This document shows, in pieces, positions 8,123 through 16,792 of a DNA stretch of 59,142 bases (within the stretch, counting starts at the first letter, position 1; each line of letters opens with the position of its first letter). A model generated the notes under the pieces. The model saw nothing but the letters and a program-made list of their open reading frames with translations. It did no database searches and was not told the origin of the DNA. Made by a program: the position numbers and the translations under genes. Where the stretch lies: contig JAEUHZ010000005.1 of NCBI GenBank assembly GCA_016795205.1, positions 1 to 59,142 of the forward strand, in the 5' to 3' direction. The stretch is from Planctomycetota bacterium. Its GTDB lineage: Bacteria > Planctomycetota > UBA1135 > GCA-002686595.

Positions 8123-11100
8123 TCACGGAACCCAGGTGATGCGCACGCCGTTCGTGAGGTTGAACGCCGCGCTGGTGCAGAACGGCGCGCTGTTGCGGTA
8201 CCACGCCTGGTAGACGCGCACGGCGCCGCCGGGGGGGATTGCGCCCTGGACCGAGAGCGTCGTTCCGCCCGGACCGCCCAACCCCGCTGCGCCGCCCGAC
8301 ACGGTGACGACCCCCAGGCGCCGCACGTCACCCGTCGCGCACAGGAGCCCGTCCCCGAACGGCGCACCCTGTCCGGCGCCCACCGCAGAGGCGCCTTGGA
8401 AGAACAGCGCCGCGCCCGCCGGCGGCAGACCGCTGGCCGTGAGGGCCAAGAGATCGTTCGACAGGCGTGCGCTGCCTGCGGCCTGGAGCCGGCCACCGCC
8501 GGTGCCGAACGAGTTCTCGCACCCGCGCCCGGGAGCGCCGATGTTGCCGCACGGGCAGGCGCCGGCGCTGCCATCGCCGGCACACAGGACCACGGGCGCA
8601 CAGTCGGGATAGAGCCGCACCGCGTCGCTGCCCGCGAGACCGGCGGCGTCCGTGACCGTGAGCGTGACCTGGAAGTAGTACTCCTGCCCGTCACAGCCCT
8701 CGGGCGTGATCAGCGCGCTGGTCGCGCAATTGGGATCCAGCGGCTCGGGGTGGTTGTGGTCGTCGTGGTGCAGCGAGACCTGCCAGGCACAGGACAACTC
8801 GCCCGCCGCGTGCTCGGCGTCGCTGATCGACGCCGTGAGCGGCAGCACGACCGGCGCGCCCAGCGGGTAGAGCGAGAGGTTCGCGGGGCTCGTGATCGAG
8901 ACCGCGGGCGGCGTGTTGTTCAGGGAGACGAGCACCGTGGTCGACGACGTCGAGCCCAGCGGATCGCGCACGGTCAAGGTCACGTCGCGGCGCACCGGGG
9001 TCGACTGCAAGGAGGGGTCCTCCGCCAGGACGCGCAGCTCGCCCGCGCTGATGAAGTTCGCCGAGCCGCCCGGATCGCCGGCCAGGCGCAGGCGGGTCCC
9101 GACGGCCGGCGGGAACGAGATGCGGAAGGTCTGGTAGTCGATGCCGTCGTTGCCGGGATACGCGGGCGTCATGACCGCGCCCGGCACCACCGTCCAGGTC
9201 GCGCCATCGCCGACCTCGACGCGCCAGTCGTCGAACCAGCCGCCGTCGAAGAAGTGGCGTCCCTCCTGGAAGACGAGCCCGCGGAACGTCTTGGTCGCGG
9301 GAAACGACCAGCCGATCCAGTCGAAGGCACCCTGGTCGCCGAAGTGGAAGGTGTCGTACTGACGGCTCGAGTCCCAGCTCCCCACGGGCGGGTAGTCCCC
9401 GTCGCGCAGCACCTCGGGATCGGAGTTGCCGCCGCCCTGCGGCCCGGGCGGCGCGAGCTCGAGCACGCGCGCGATGAACGTGCCCTGGGCCGTGACGTCG
9501 ACAATCGGCTGGAAGACGTGCAGCGGATGCGGGAGCGTGCTGGCGGCGCCGTCGCCGAAGTCCCAGGAGTACTCGAGCGGCGCGCCCTCGGGATCGCTCG
9601 ATCCAGCCGAGCTGAATTGCACCGCGAGCGGCGCGGGTCCGTAGGACACCGCCGGCGCCGCGACCGCGATCGGCGGCAGGTTCGTGCCGTGCAGGACGCG
9701 CCGCACCTCGGATGCGCCGAACTCGGCGTAGCGGATGAAGTGCAGGTCGCCGCTCGCGGGGTCCTGTCCGAGGAACACGATCCCCTGGATCTCGGCCCCC
9801 GTGGCGAACGGCAGCACCTGGGCCGGCGCGCCCGGCACGAAGCGCCGGATCCAGCCGCCCACGAAGTCGGCGAAGAAGTAGCAGCCCTGGTACTCGGAGG
9901 GGTACGCGCCGCCCGCGAGCCAGGCGCCTGCGATGATGCTGTTGCCGTTCCACTGCGGGCCCTGCACGGGCGAAGTCGGTGAATCGACCTCGGCGATCGC
10001 GGCGGAGTTCCCCGACCAGGTGCGGGCACGGGCCGTCCCGCCGTGACCCCAGTCGACGAGCGGGCGCACGTGCTCGAAGCGCGGGATCGTGGTCGGGATC
10101 TGCTGCGAGCCGTTGCACGGGTTCGGCCAGGACGGCGTCGCGAGCGTGTCCTGGACGAGCAGGTCGCGGAAGGCGAAGTGCTCCTGCGTGCAGCCGCCGC
10201 TGCCGAAGAGCGGGTTCGGCGCGTCGAGGTTGCGCGTGGATTGGGCCTGGTAGGTCCACATGGGCTCGAGTCCCTCGTGGAGCGGCCAGCCCAGGTTGAA
10301 GCCCGGCCCGTCGACGACGTCCAACTCCTCGAAGGCGTTCCAGCCGACGTCGCCGATCCACAGCGTGCCGGGATCGCCGGCCTGCGGGTCGACCGAGCCC
10401 GTGCCCGGCTGGACCGCCATGCGGAACGGGTTCCGCAGGCCGAGCGTCCAGACGCGCGAACGCGGCGCGCGCGGCGCGGCCGGGTCGAAGTAGGGATTCG
10501 AGCTCAGGCCGTTCCCGGTCGCGGGATCGAGGCGCAGCACCTTCCCGGAGTGCGAGTCGACGAGCTGGGCCCGGAAGGCGCCCACGTCTTCCTTGGGGCG
10601 CAGGATCCCGTCGGCGAGCGCCGTGTTGCTGCTGCCCGTGACCGGCCCGCCCGCGTCCACGCCCTCGTAGCCGGCGCCGTCGCCGCACGAGACGAGGAGC
10701 GAGCCGTCCGAGCCGAAGGCCAGCGTCCCCATCCCATGGGACTGGTGCGTGATCGGGATGCCGGTCGTGATCGACTCTCCGAGCAGGATCGAGCGCGAGC
10801 CGTGCACCAGCGCGAACGTGGACGGATCGAGCTCGTAGCGCGTGACCCGCGCGATCGTGTCGTGGAAGTACTGATTCGTCGTCGGCGAGTACTGCTGCGT
10901 CCCGAACCAGCGCAGGTGGTGGTAGTCCACGACGTAGCCCAGATAGACGCGGCCGTTCGTCGCGAAGTCCGGGTCGAGCGCGAAGCCCAGGAGCCCGTGG
11001 TCGCGCCAATCGCCGACCTCCTCCGCGATGTCGATCACGGGCTGCGCGCTCTTGACCCCGTTGACGACGCTCCAGACGCGGCCAGCCTTCTCCCACACGA

Positions 11101-11248
11101 AGAGCGCCCCGCTCGGCGCGAATGCGATGCCCACTGGCTGCTGCCAGCCCGAGGCGATCGGGACGCTGGTGAAGCTCGCCGGCCACTGGGCCGTGAGGGG
11201 CGCCGCCAGGGCGAGGGCGGCGAGCAGCGAGCAGGAACGGCGGTGCAT
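8123..11248 (-). CDS. Exported PQQ-type sugar dehydrogenase with PKD, discoidin-like and Cys-rich C-terminal domains
   Basis: 1041 residues with a signal peptide (MHRRSCSLLAALALAAPLTAQ). Residues from about 25 to 480 form a glucose/sorbosone dehydrogenase beta-propeller (GWQQPVGIAFAPSG, GLLGFALDPDF, GDGAGYEG, WTLGLRNPFRMA). These use PQQ to oxidise sugars in the periplasm. A PKD domain follows (YSWDFGDGAAS), then a discoidin-like jelly roll (about 600-730), an Ig-like domain, and a 154-residue C-terminal domain with six cysteines (see findings). The ATG at 11248 is preferred over the upstream GTG at 11296 because it begins the signal peptide and lies downstream of a TAGACT element. The propeller assignment is firm. 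Whether PQQ is bound, and the substrate, are unknown. No PQQ biosynthesis gene is in the window. Confidence 0.88.
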   Translation of the reverse strand: MHRRSCSLLAALALAAPLTAQWPASFTSVPIASGWQQPVGIAFAPSGALFVWEKAGRVWSVVNGVKSAQPVIDIAEEVGDWRDHGLLGFALDPDFATNGRVYLGYVVDYHHLRWFGTQQYSPTTNQYFHDTIARVTRYELDPSTFALVHGSRSILLGESITTGIPITHQSHGMGTLAFGSDGSLLVSCGDGAGYEGVDAGGPVTGSSNTALADGILRPKEDVGAFRAQLVDSHSGKVLRLDPATGNGLSSNPYFDPAAPRAPRSRVWTLGLRNPFRMAVQPGTGSVDPQAGDPGTLWIGDVGWNAFEELDVVDGPGFNLGWPLHEGLEPMWTYQAQSTRNLDAPNPLFGSGGCTQEHFAFRDLLVQDTLATPSWPNPCNGSQQIPTTIPRFEHVRPLVDWGHGGTARARTWSGNSAAIAEVDSPTSPVQGPQWNGNSIIAGAWLAGGAYPSEYQGCYFFADFVGGWIRRFVPGAPAQVLPFATGAEIQGIVFLGQDPASGDLHFIRYAEFGASEVRRVLHGTNLPPIAVAAPAVSYGPAPLAVQFSSAGSSDPEGAPLEYSWDFGDGAASTLPHPLHVFQPIVDVTAQGTFIARVLELAPPGPQGGGNSDPEVLRDGDYPPVGSWDSSRQYDTFHFGDQGAFDWIGWSFPATKTFRGLVFQEGRHFFDGGWFDDWRVEVGDGATWTVVPGAVMTPAYPGNDGIDYQTFRISFPPAVGTRLRLAGDPGGSANFISAGELRVLAEDPSLQSTPVRRDVTLTVRDPLGSTSSTTVLVSLNNTPPAVSITSPANLSLYPLGAPVVLPLTASISDAEHAAGELSCAWQVSLHHDDHNHPEPLDPNCATSALITPEGCDGQEYYFQVTLTVTDAAGLAGSDAVRLYPDCAPVVLCAGDGSAGACPCGNIGAPGRGCENSFGTGGGRLQAAGSARLSNDLLALTASGLPPAGAALFFQGASAVGAGQGAPFGDGLLCATGDVRRLGVVTVSGGAAGLGGPGGTTLSVQGAIPPGGAVRVYQAWYRNSAPFCTSAAFNLTNGVRITWVP

Positions 11249-11271
11249 GGGCGGACCCCGGGGTTGCCCCC

Positions 11272-11277
11272 AGTCTA
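11272..11277 (-). promoter_or_regulatory. Putative -10 element (TAGACT) of the sugar dehydrogenase gene
   Basis: Minus-strand GCGGGGTAGACTGGGGG, 23 nt before the ATG. Almost the same sequence precedes the beta-propeller gene at 37187 (GCGGGGTAGGCT) and the beta-helix gene at 56750 (GGTAGACTGGGGG). Confidence 0.5.
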
Positions 11278-11282
11278 CCCCG

Positions 11283-11323
11283 CTGCCTGGGGGCACGGTG
11301 GCCCCCCCCGGAGCCCCCGGCAG
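11283..11323 (-). terminator. Nested GC-rich stem-loops after the HerA-like gene
   Basis: CTGCC-T-GGGGGC at 11283-11294 pairs with GCCCCCGGCAG at 11313-11323 (11 bp with one bulge). Alternatively GGGGGC pairs with GCCCCC at 11301-11306. It lies just beyond the stop of the HerA-like gene and before the next promoter. No T tract. Confidence 0.4.
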
Positions 11324-11348
11324 GACCCGCGCTGTGGCGCGCCGGCCG

Positions 11349-13814
11349 TCACTGCGTCCAGACCAACGTCAAGAGCCGCACGCTCACGTTCGACTTGCGC
11401 GCCTTGACGACCACGCGTCCCAGCGGCGCGCTGTGCGGGTCGGGTGCCGCTTCCAGCTCGCGCACCTCGTCCTCGATGCGCGCGTCGAGCTCGGCCAGGG
11501 CGGCCTCGTGCGCCGCGAGCGTGGCCCGGGCGCGTTGGACGTCACCGGCCTCGCGCGCGGCGCGGCTCGCACCGCGTGCGGCGCTGCCGGCGCGACCGAC
11601 GTTCCCGGCCGTCAGGGTCCGCTGGCCGAAGAGCGCGCCGAACAGCGCCGAGCCGAGCGAGATCGCACCGCCGATCTGCGCGTGCCGCGCCTGGCCCTCT
11701 TGGACCTCGAGCGCCTGGCGCGCGCGCCGCACACGCTCCTCGAGCGTGGCGCGCTTGTGCGCGAACTTGGTCACGAGCTGCTGCTTGCCGCGGTCGCGCT
11801 CCTCGCGCGCGGCTTGCGCCAGACGCACGCGAAACTCGGCCTCGCTCTCTCCGGGGCGCGAGACCACGCGCGGCGCGTCACAGGCGAACAGCACGAGCTC
11901 CTCCGTGCGCGCCAGGCGCTCCGCGAGTGCCTTCTTCCACACCTCGTACGACTTGGGGCGCTGGGCCTCGGCCGGCAACGCGGCGAAGCTCGCGCCCTCG
12001 GGCGCGACCGGCGTCAGGGCCTGCTCGTCGTGCTCGAGGATCTGGGCCGCGTCCCAGTCGAGCGGCACGGGGCCGGCCGTGAACGGCACCAGGAGGTGGC
12101 GCGCTCGCTCGGTCGCGACAGCGTGCTTGGAGTCGACGAAGTAGACCTGCGCGCTGGCGAACAGCGCGGGCCGGAAGATCCGCGTGCGTGCCTCGGGATC
12201 GCGGGCCGGGAGGAAGTGCTGCGGGATCCCGGGCGGCAGCACGGGCGGCGGGGTGGGCGCGCCCGAGGCCGCCTTGCGCGCGGGAGCCGCCGGAGTGGCC
12301 GCGGGCGCGTCGGGCGGCACGGGCTGGCGGACGGCCTCGCTCGTCGTCGCGTGCCCGTGCGCAGCATCGACCGTGGCGGCCGGCGCCGCGCCGGCCAGGG
12401 CTGCCCGTCGCGGTCCCATCAGGCGCTGGATTTCCGCGCGCGTCAGCGGCCCGCGCAGGAAGGAGAGCGCGCAGCGCGTCTCGAACACGCGCGGCGCGCG
12501 CGCGTGCACGCTGTGGAGCAGGAACACGCGCTTGCCGAGCGCCGCCAGCGTCCGATCCATGGTCGCGCGATCGAAGTCCGCCGCGGCCGCGCCCTCCAGG
12601 CCGTCGAGCAGCCGCGCCTTGTCGCGCTCCGTCTGCAGGCGCCCGACGAACCACGTGCCGCAGTTCGCGAGGCCCTTGTAATCGAGGTCGACGGGGTTCT
12701 GGGTGGCCAGCACACAGCCCAGCCCGAAGGCGCGCGCCTGCTTGAGCAGCGTGAGCAGGGGCGCCTTGCTGGGCGGGTTCGCGACCGGCGGGAAGTAGCC
12801 CGCGATCTCGTCCATGTAGAGGATCGCCCGCAGGCTCGACGTGCCGCTCTGCGTCCTCATCCAGGCCAGCGTCTGGTTCAGGAGCAGCGAGACGAAGAAC
12901 ATGCGCTCGGCGTCCGCGAGGTGCGCGATCGAGAAGATCGCGATCCGTGGCCGGCCCTCCGGCGTGTGGAGCGCGGCGCCCACGTCGAGCGGCTCACCCG
13001 CGAGCCAAGCCCCGAAGGTCGGCGATGCGAGCAGGTTGTTGAGCCGCATGGCGAGCTGGAAGCGCTCCTTGGCGGGATAGAAGGCCTCGAGCTCGAAGAC
13101 GCCGACTTGCTGCACCGGCGGCGACTGGATCGCGCCGATCAGGCTGGCGAGGTCGAGGTCCTGGCCCGCGCGCCAGGCCCGCTCGAGGAGCGTCGCCAGC
13201 AGGATGTGCTCGCGGCTCTGCAGCGGGTCGGCCTCCAGGCCCACCAGCCCGAGGAGCGAGGTCACGGTGCTGGCGATGCGCTCGGCGAGGAGCTCGGCGT
13301 CCTCGACCAGGGCCCGGGGCGGCGCCGCGAACGAGCGCACGATCGAGACCGGGAGCCCGGCCGTGCTGCCCGGCGTGTAGACGGCGAAGTCGGCCGCCGC
13401 GCGCAGGCGCGCGATGCGCGCCCCGTCCATGTGCCACTCGCGCAGGCCGGCCTGCCAGCGCTCGGCCGCGGCCCGCGCGGCTGCGGGCGCCCCGCCCGGC
13501 GTGCGCCGCGCTTCCTCGGGGTCGATCCAAGGCTCGAAGTCCGCCGGGCGCAGCTCGGGGAACTGGAGCAGGAGGTTCGCGAGGTCGCCCTTGGGGTCGA
13601 TCACGATCGCGGGGATGCCGTCGATCGCGGCCTCCTCGAGCAGCCCGATGCACAGACCGGTCTTGCCGCTGCCGGTCATGCCGACGCAGACCGCGTGCGT
13701 GGTCAGGTCGCGGCTGTCGAGCAGCACGAGCTCCGCGCGGCGCGCGCCGCGCTCGAGGTCGTACTCCTGGCCGAGGTAGAAGAGACCGAGTTTCTCGTAG
13801 TCCTGGAGCGACAT
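11349..13814 (-). CDS. HerA-like P-loop ATPase (DUF87-type)
   Basis: 821-residue cytoplasmic ATPase of the HerA/FtsK superfamily. Walker A is GMTGSGKT at residues 45-52. Walker B is ILYMDEI with D335/E336. VLATQNPVDLDYKG is the sensor-like motif, and a conserved arginine region follows in FVGRLQTERDK. After about residue 470 comes a Pro/Ala-rich linker, then a helical region rich in Glu, Arg and Ala (predicted coiled coil around residues 640-770), and a short beta-like C terminus. HerA proteins pump DNA with a nuclease partner or act in defence complexes. No NurA, SIR2 or nuclease gene is adjacent, so the role here is open. Single-gene unit; the putative -10 is 8 nt from the ATG. It could equally remodel proteins or RNA. 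Confidence 0.8.
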   Translation of the reverse strand: MSLQDYEKLGLFYLGQEYDLERGARRAELVLLDSRDLTTHAVCVGMTGSGKTGLCIGLLEEAAIDGIPAIVIDPKGDLANLLLQFPELRPADFEPWIDPEEARRTPGGAPAAARAAAERWQAGLREWHMDGARIARLRAAADFAVYTPGSTAGLPVSIVRSFAAPPRALVEDAELLAERIASTVTSLLGLVGLEADPLQSREHILLATLLERAWRAGQDLDLASLIGAIQSPPVQQVGVFELEAFYPAKERFQLAMRLNNLLASPTFGAWLAGEPLDVGAALHTPEGRPRIAIFSIAHLADAERMFFVSLLLNQTLAWMRTQSGTSSLRAILYMDEIAGYFPPVANPPSKAPLLTLLKQARAFGLGCVLATQNPVDLDYKGLANCGTWFVGRLQTERDKARLLDGLEGAAAADFDRATMDRTLAALGKRVFLLHSVHARAPRVFETRCALSFLRGPLTRAEIQRLMGPRRAALAGAAPAATVDAAHGHATTSEAVRQPVPPDAPAATPAAPARKAASGAPTPPPVLPPGIPQHFLPARDPEARTRIFRPALFASAQVYFVDSKHAVATERARHLLVPFTAGPVPLDWDAAQILEHDEQALTPVAPEGASFAALPAEAQRPKSYEVWKKALAERLARTEELVLFACDAPRVVSRPGESEAEFRVRLAQAAREERDRGKQQLVTKFAHKRATLEERVRRARQALEVQEGQARHAQIGGAISLGSALFGALFGQRTLTAGNVGRAGSAARGASRAAREAGDVQRARATLAAHEAALAELDARIEDEVRELEAAPDPHSAPLGRVVVKARKSNVSVRLLTLVWTQ

Positions 13815-13822
13815 GGCGCGGC

Positions 13823-13828
13823 ACGTTA
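13823..13828 (-). promoter_or_regulatory. Putative -10 element (TAACGT) of the HerA-like ATPase gene
   Basis: TAACGT on the minus strand, 8 nt before the ATG, with no Shine-Dalgarno sequence. A leaderless message would be expected. Confidence 0.4.
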
Positions 13829-13862
13829 GCCGCAGCGCTCACGCCGCGCGAGCGGCTCGGGG

Positions 13863-15644
13863 TCAGCGCGCGAGCTCGAAGCGACCGTCGGCGCCGCGCT
13901 GCAGCCGGATGCGGCCCTCGGCGAGCGGCGGGTCGAGCGCGATCGTCTGCCAGGCCCGGGTTCCGACCCGCACGCGCAGCGCCTGCGCGCGGCGGCCTTC
14001 CGGGAGGCCGAAGCGCGGGTCGCGCGGGCCCGAGCCGAGGTAGGAGGGTGCGGGGAGCGCCTCGCGGACGGCGCACGAGCGCCCGTTGGCGTCCACGAGC
14101 TCGACGCGCGCTCCGTGCGGCAGGCCGCTCACGACGAGCCCGCGCCGCGCGGCGAGGTTCCTCCAGATCCGCGGCGGTCCGCCGCACTGCGTGAGGACCA
14201 GATCGGGTCGCAGGTCGCCGTCGAGGTCACCGGCGAGGAGCGCGCGCCCGACGAGCGGCTCGCGCGCCGGAGCCGCGCCCGGCTGACGCGAGACATCGCT
14301 GAAGCGCCCGCTTCCGTCGCCCTGGAACAGCAACGCGCGCTGGGCGTGCGTCTGGCCGTCGTGGTAGAGCGCGATGTTGTCGATGATGTGCCCGTTCGCG
14401 ATGACCAGATCGAGCGCCCCGTCGAGGTCGAGGTCCTCGAGCACGCAACCGAAGCCCACGGGCAGTCGCGTCGCGAGCTCGAGCCCGGCCTGCACGGTCC
14501 GGTCGTCGAACACCAGCCCGCCGAGGTTCGAGTAGAGCGTGTCGGACTCGTCGTCGAAGCCCGTCAGGAACAGGTCGAAGTCGAGGTCGCCGTCCACGTC
14601 GCCCGCGGCGACGCCCATCGAGGCCTCGCTGCGTCCGTAGCGGTCGACGCCCGTGCCGGAGACCAGCGTGGCGTCCGCGAAGCGGCCGCCACCCAGGTTG
14701 TGGTACAGGCGATTCTCCGTGCCGTCGTTCGCCACGTAGAGGTCGAGTCGTCCGTCGCCGTCGAGGTCGCTGGCCAGGACGCACAGGCCCTTGCCCGAGG
14801 GATCCGAGAAGCCGGCCGCGAGCGTCGCGTCCTCGAAGGTCCCGTCGCCGCGGTTCCGCCAGAAGCGATCCTCCCCGCCAGGAAAGCGGTCCGGATGGCA
14901 GAAGCTGCGCCAGCCCTCGCGCCGCTCGCCACACCAGGGCGGGTCGGAGAGGTCCACGGCGACGTAGCTCGTCACGAACAGGTCGAGGTCGCCGTCGTCG
15001 TCGGCGTCGAGGAACACCGCACCGGTCGTCCAGCCCGGCTCGCGCAGACCGCTCGCGGCCGTGACGTCGCGAAAGCGCGCGCGTCCGTCGCCCGCGAGCA
15101 GCGCGTCGTCACCCAGCACGGTCACGTACAGGTCCTCGTGACCGTCCGCGTTCGCGTCGCCGACGGCGACGCCCATGCCGTAGCGGGCCAACGCGGCGTC
15201 GCCCGAGCGCGCCGTCGCGTCCTCGAAGCGCGCGCGCCCGTCGTTCAGATAGAGCCGGTTCGTCGGCCGGGCCACGCCCGCTGGGTGCACGAACCGGTCG
15301 GGCGCACCACCCGGGAGCGGCAGCGGGCCGCCTTGGACCAGGTACAGGTCGAGGTCACCGTCCTCGTCCGCGTCGAACAGCGCCGCGCCACCGCCCATCG
15401 TCTCCGGCAGGTGCTTGAAGCTCGTCGCGCCCGCGTCGTGCACGAAGTCGACCCCGCTCGCGGCGGTGATGTCCTCGAAGAAGAGCGTCGCGGTGTCCGG
15501 ACGCGCTGCGGCCGGACGAGCGGGGCTCGGTTGCTCGCCGGAGCCGCAGGCGGCCGCCAGCGTGAGCACCGCGGCCGCGACGCCGGGCGCCAGCACCGCT
15601 CGCGCCTGCACGTCGGGCCGGGTGCGCCGCGCCGCGCGCCTCAC
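13863..15644 (-). CDS. CRTAC1-family lipoprotein with FG-GAP/VCBS repeats and ASPIC/UnbV domain
   Basis: 593 residues. The N terminus carries a lipoprotein signal with lipobox LAAAC, so it is likely lipid-anchored in the envelope. The body contains repeated Asp-rich calcium-binding-type loops (DADEDGDLDLYL, DANADGHEDLY, DADDDGDLDLF, DLDGDGRLDLY, DVDGDLDFDLF, DLDLDGALDLV, DLDGDLRPDLV), the FG-GAP/VCBS pattern of a seven-bladed propeller. The C-terminal segment resembles ASPIC/UnbV (GARVELVDANGRSC, YLGSGPRDPRFGLPEG). The GTG start overlaps the TGA of the upstream TPR gene by 4 nt, indicating translational coupling. Function is unknown; proteins of this group are common in planctomycetes and often paired with TPR proteins, suggesting an envelope adhesion or binding role. 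Confidence 0.88.
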   Translation of the reverse strand: MRRAARRTRPDVQARAVLAPGVAAAVLTLAAACGSGEQPSPARPAAARPDTATLFFEDITAASGVDFVHDAGATSFKHLPETMGGGAALFDADEDGDLDLYLVQGGPLPLPGGAPDRFVHPAGVARPTNRLYLNDGRARFEDATARSGDAALARYGMGVAVGDANADGHEDLYVTVLGDDALLAGDGRARFRDVTAASGLREPGWTTGAVFLDADDDGDLDLFVTSYVAVDLSDPPWCGERREGWRSFCHPDRFPGGEDRFWRNRGDGTFEDATLAAGFSDPSGKGLCVLASDLDGDGRLDLYVANDGTENRLYHNLGGGRFADATLVSGTGVDRYGRSEASMGVAAGDVDGDLDFDLFLTGFDDESDTLYSNLGGLVFDDRTVQAGLELATRLPVGFGCVLEDLDLDGALDLVIANGHIIDNIALYHDGQTHAQRALLFQGDGSGRFSDVSRQPGAAPAREPLVGRALLAGDLDGDLRPDLVLTQCGGPPRIWRNLAARRGLVVSGLPHGARVELVDANGRSCAVREALPAPSYLGSGPRDPRFGLPEGRRAQALRVRVGTRAWQTIALDPPLAEGRIRLQRGADGRFELAR

Positions 15645-16672
15645 CGCCCCTCCGTCGCGCGCGCGGCGGCCAGCCGCCGCGCGATCTGGGCGTCGTCGGG
15701 ACGCAGCGCCAGCGCCTGGGCGAAGCGCTCGGCCGCCTCGCGCGGACGGTGCGCGGCGAGGAGCAGGTCGCCGGCGCGCACGAGGAGCCGCGCGTCGGGA
15801 GCAGCGCGCGACGTCCGCGCCAGCAGGTCGACGGCCGCGTCGACGTCACCGCGGTCCTCGGCCAGGAGCCGCGCCCAGCGCAGCGCGTTCGCGACCGCCT
15901 CGTCGCCGTGCGCGATGCTCGCCGCCCGGCGATAGGCGGCCTCGGCGCGGTCGAGCCTGGGCAGCGCGCGCTCCGCGTCGCCCAGTGCCGTCCAGTTCGG
16001 AGCGTGCGCGGGCGCGAGGTCCAGGCCTTGGCGCGCGAACTCGACGGCATCGAGCAAGGGCAAGACGCGGCGGTGCTCGGCGAGCACGGCCAGACCCTCG
16101 GCGCGGCGGCCGGCGGCGACCAGCGCGCGGCCGAGACCGAACAGCGACTCGCCGTCGAAGGGCTCCAACGCGAGCGCGGCGCGGAAGGCGCGTTCTGCGC
16201 CAGCGAGGTCGCCGCGCCGCGCCGCGCTGCGACCGTCGGCAGCGTGGAGTCGCGGATCGCCGGCCTGGGCGCCGGCCCGCGCACGCTCCAGCACGGCGTC
16301 GGATTCCGCGAAGCGGCCGAGCGCCTCGAGGGCGTCGATCTTCCACAGGGCCGCGACCGGATCGCGCTCGTCGAAGAGCGGCAGCGCGCGCTCGAACTCG
16401 CCCAGGCGGTAGAGCGCCTCGGCGCGCTGCGCGTCGCACGGCGGGCCGCAGCGCTCGGCATCCTCGAGCGCCGCCCGGTGGCGCCGCGCGGTGAGCTGCC
16501 ACGCGACGAGCCGCACCCAGGCGTCGGTCGTGGGCGCTGCGCCCAGCTCGGTGCGCGCGGCCTCGATCGCCTCCAGGCGCGCGCCGCGCGCCCACAGCGC
16601 GGCCGCGCTGGGGCGCGGCGGATCCTCGGCCCGGGGCACGGCGAGGAGCGCAAGCAGGAGGAGGATCCGCAC
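15641..16672 (-). CDS. Exported TPR-repeat protein
   Basis: 343 residues with a short signal peptide (RILLLLALLAVPRAE) and helical repeats matching the TPR consensus throughout (RHRAALEDAERCG, GEFERALPLFDERDP, GDLAGAERAFRAALALEPFDGES, LDRAEAAYRRAASIAHGDEA, REAAERFAQALALRPDDAQ). TPR arrays bind peptides and scaffold complexes. It starts with GTG at 16672. It is the first gene of a two-gene operon with the CRTAC1 lipoprotein (4-nt overlap), so the two products probably work together outside the cytoplasm. Its putative -10 overlaps the -10 of the divergent HEAT-repeat gene (16699-16705). No enzymatic domain is present. Confidence 0.85.
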   Translation of the reverse strand: MRILLLLALLAVPRAEDPPRPSAAALWARGARLEAIEAARTELGAAPTTDAWVRLVAWQLTARRHRAALEDAERCGPPCDAQRAEALYRLGEFERALPLFDERDPVAALWKIDALEALGRFAESDAVLERARAGAQAGDPRLHAADGRSAARRGDLAGAERAFRAALALEPFDGESLFGLGRALVAAGRRAEGLAVLAEHRRVLPLLDAVEFARQGLDLAPAHAPNWTALGDAERALPRLDRAEAAYRRAASIAHGDEAVANALRWARLLAEDRGDVDAAVDLLARTSRAAPDARLLVRAGDLLLAAHRPREAAERFAQALALRPDDAQIARRLAAARATEGR

Positions 16673-16698
16673 GGAACGCGTCGACTCGACGCCGCGTC

Positions 16699-16705
16699 TA
16701 TCCTA
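16699..16705. promoter_or_regulatory. Overlapping divergent putative -10 elements
   Basis: The 7-mer TATCCTA contains TATCCT on the plus strand (16699-16704, serving the HEAT-repeat gene 88 nt downstream) and TAGGAT on the minus strand (16705-16700, serving the TPR gene 27 nt away). RNA polymerase could use only one direction at a time. Confidence 0.45.
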
Positions 16706-16792
16706 TGGAAGAAGCTGGTCGCCAGGGCTCGCGCCGGACGCGCACGCGCGACTGCGGCGGGGATCGATGCTCTGCGCCCCGGGAGGTTCTCG

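Noticed and set aside
11349..13814. Anti-phage defence island around the HerA-like ATPase
   Set aside because: Neighbours are housekeeping or envelope genes, with no nuclease, methyltransferase, TIR, SIR2 or mobile element nearby.
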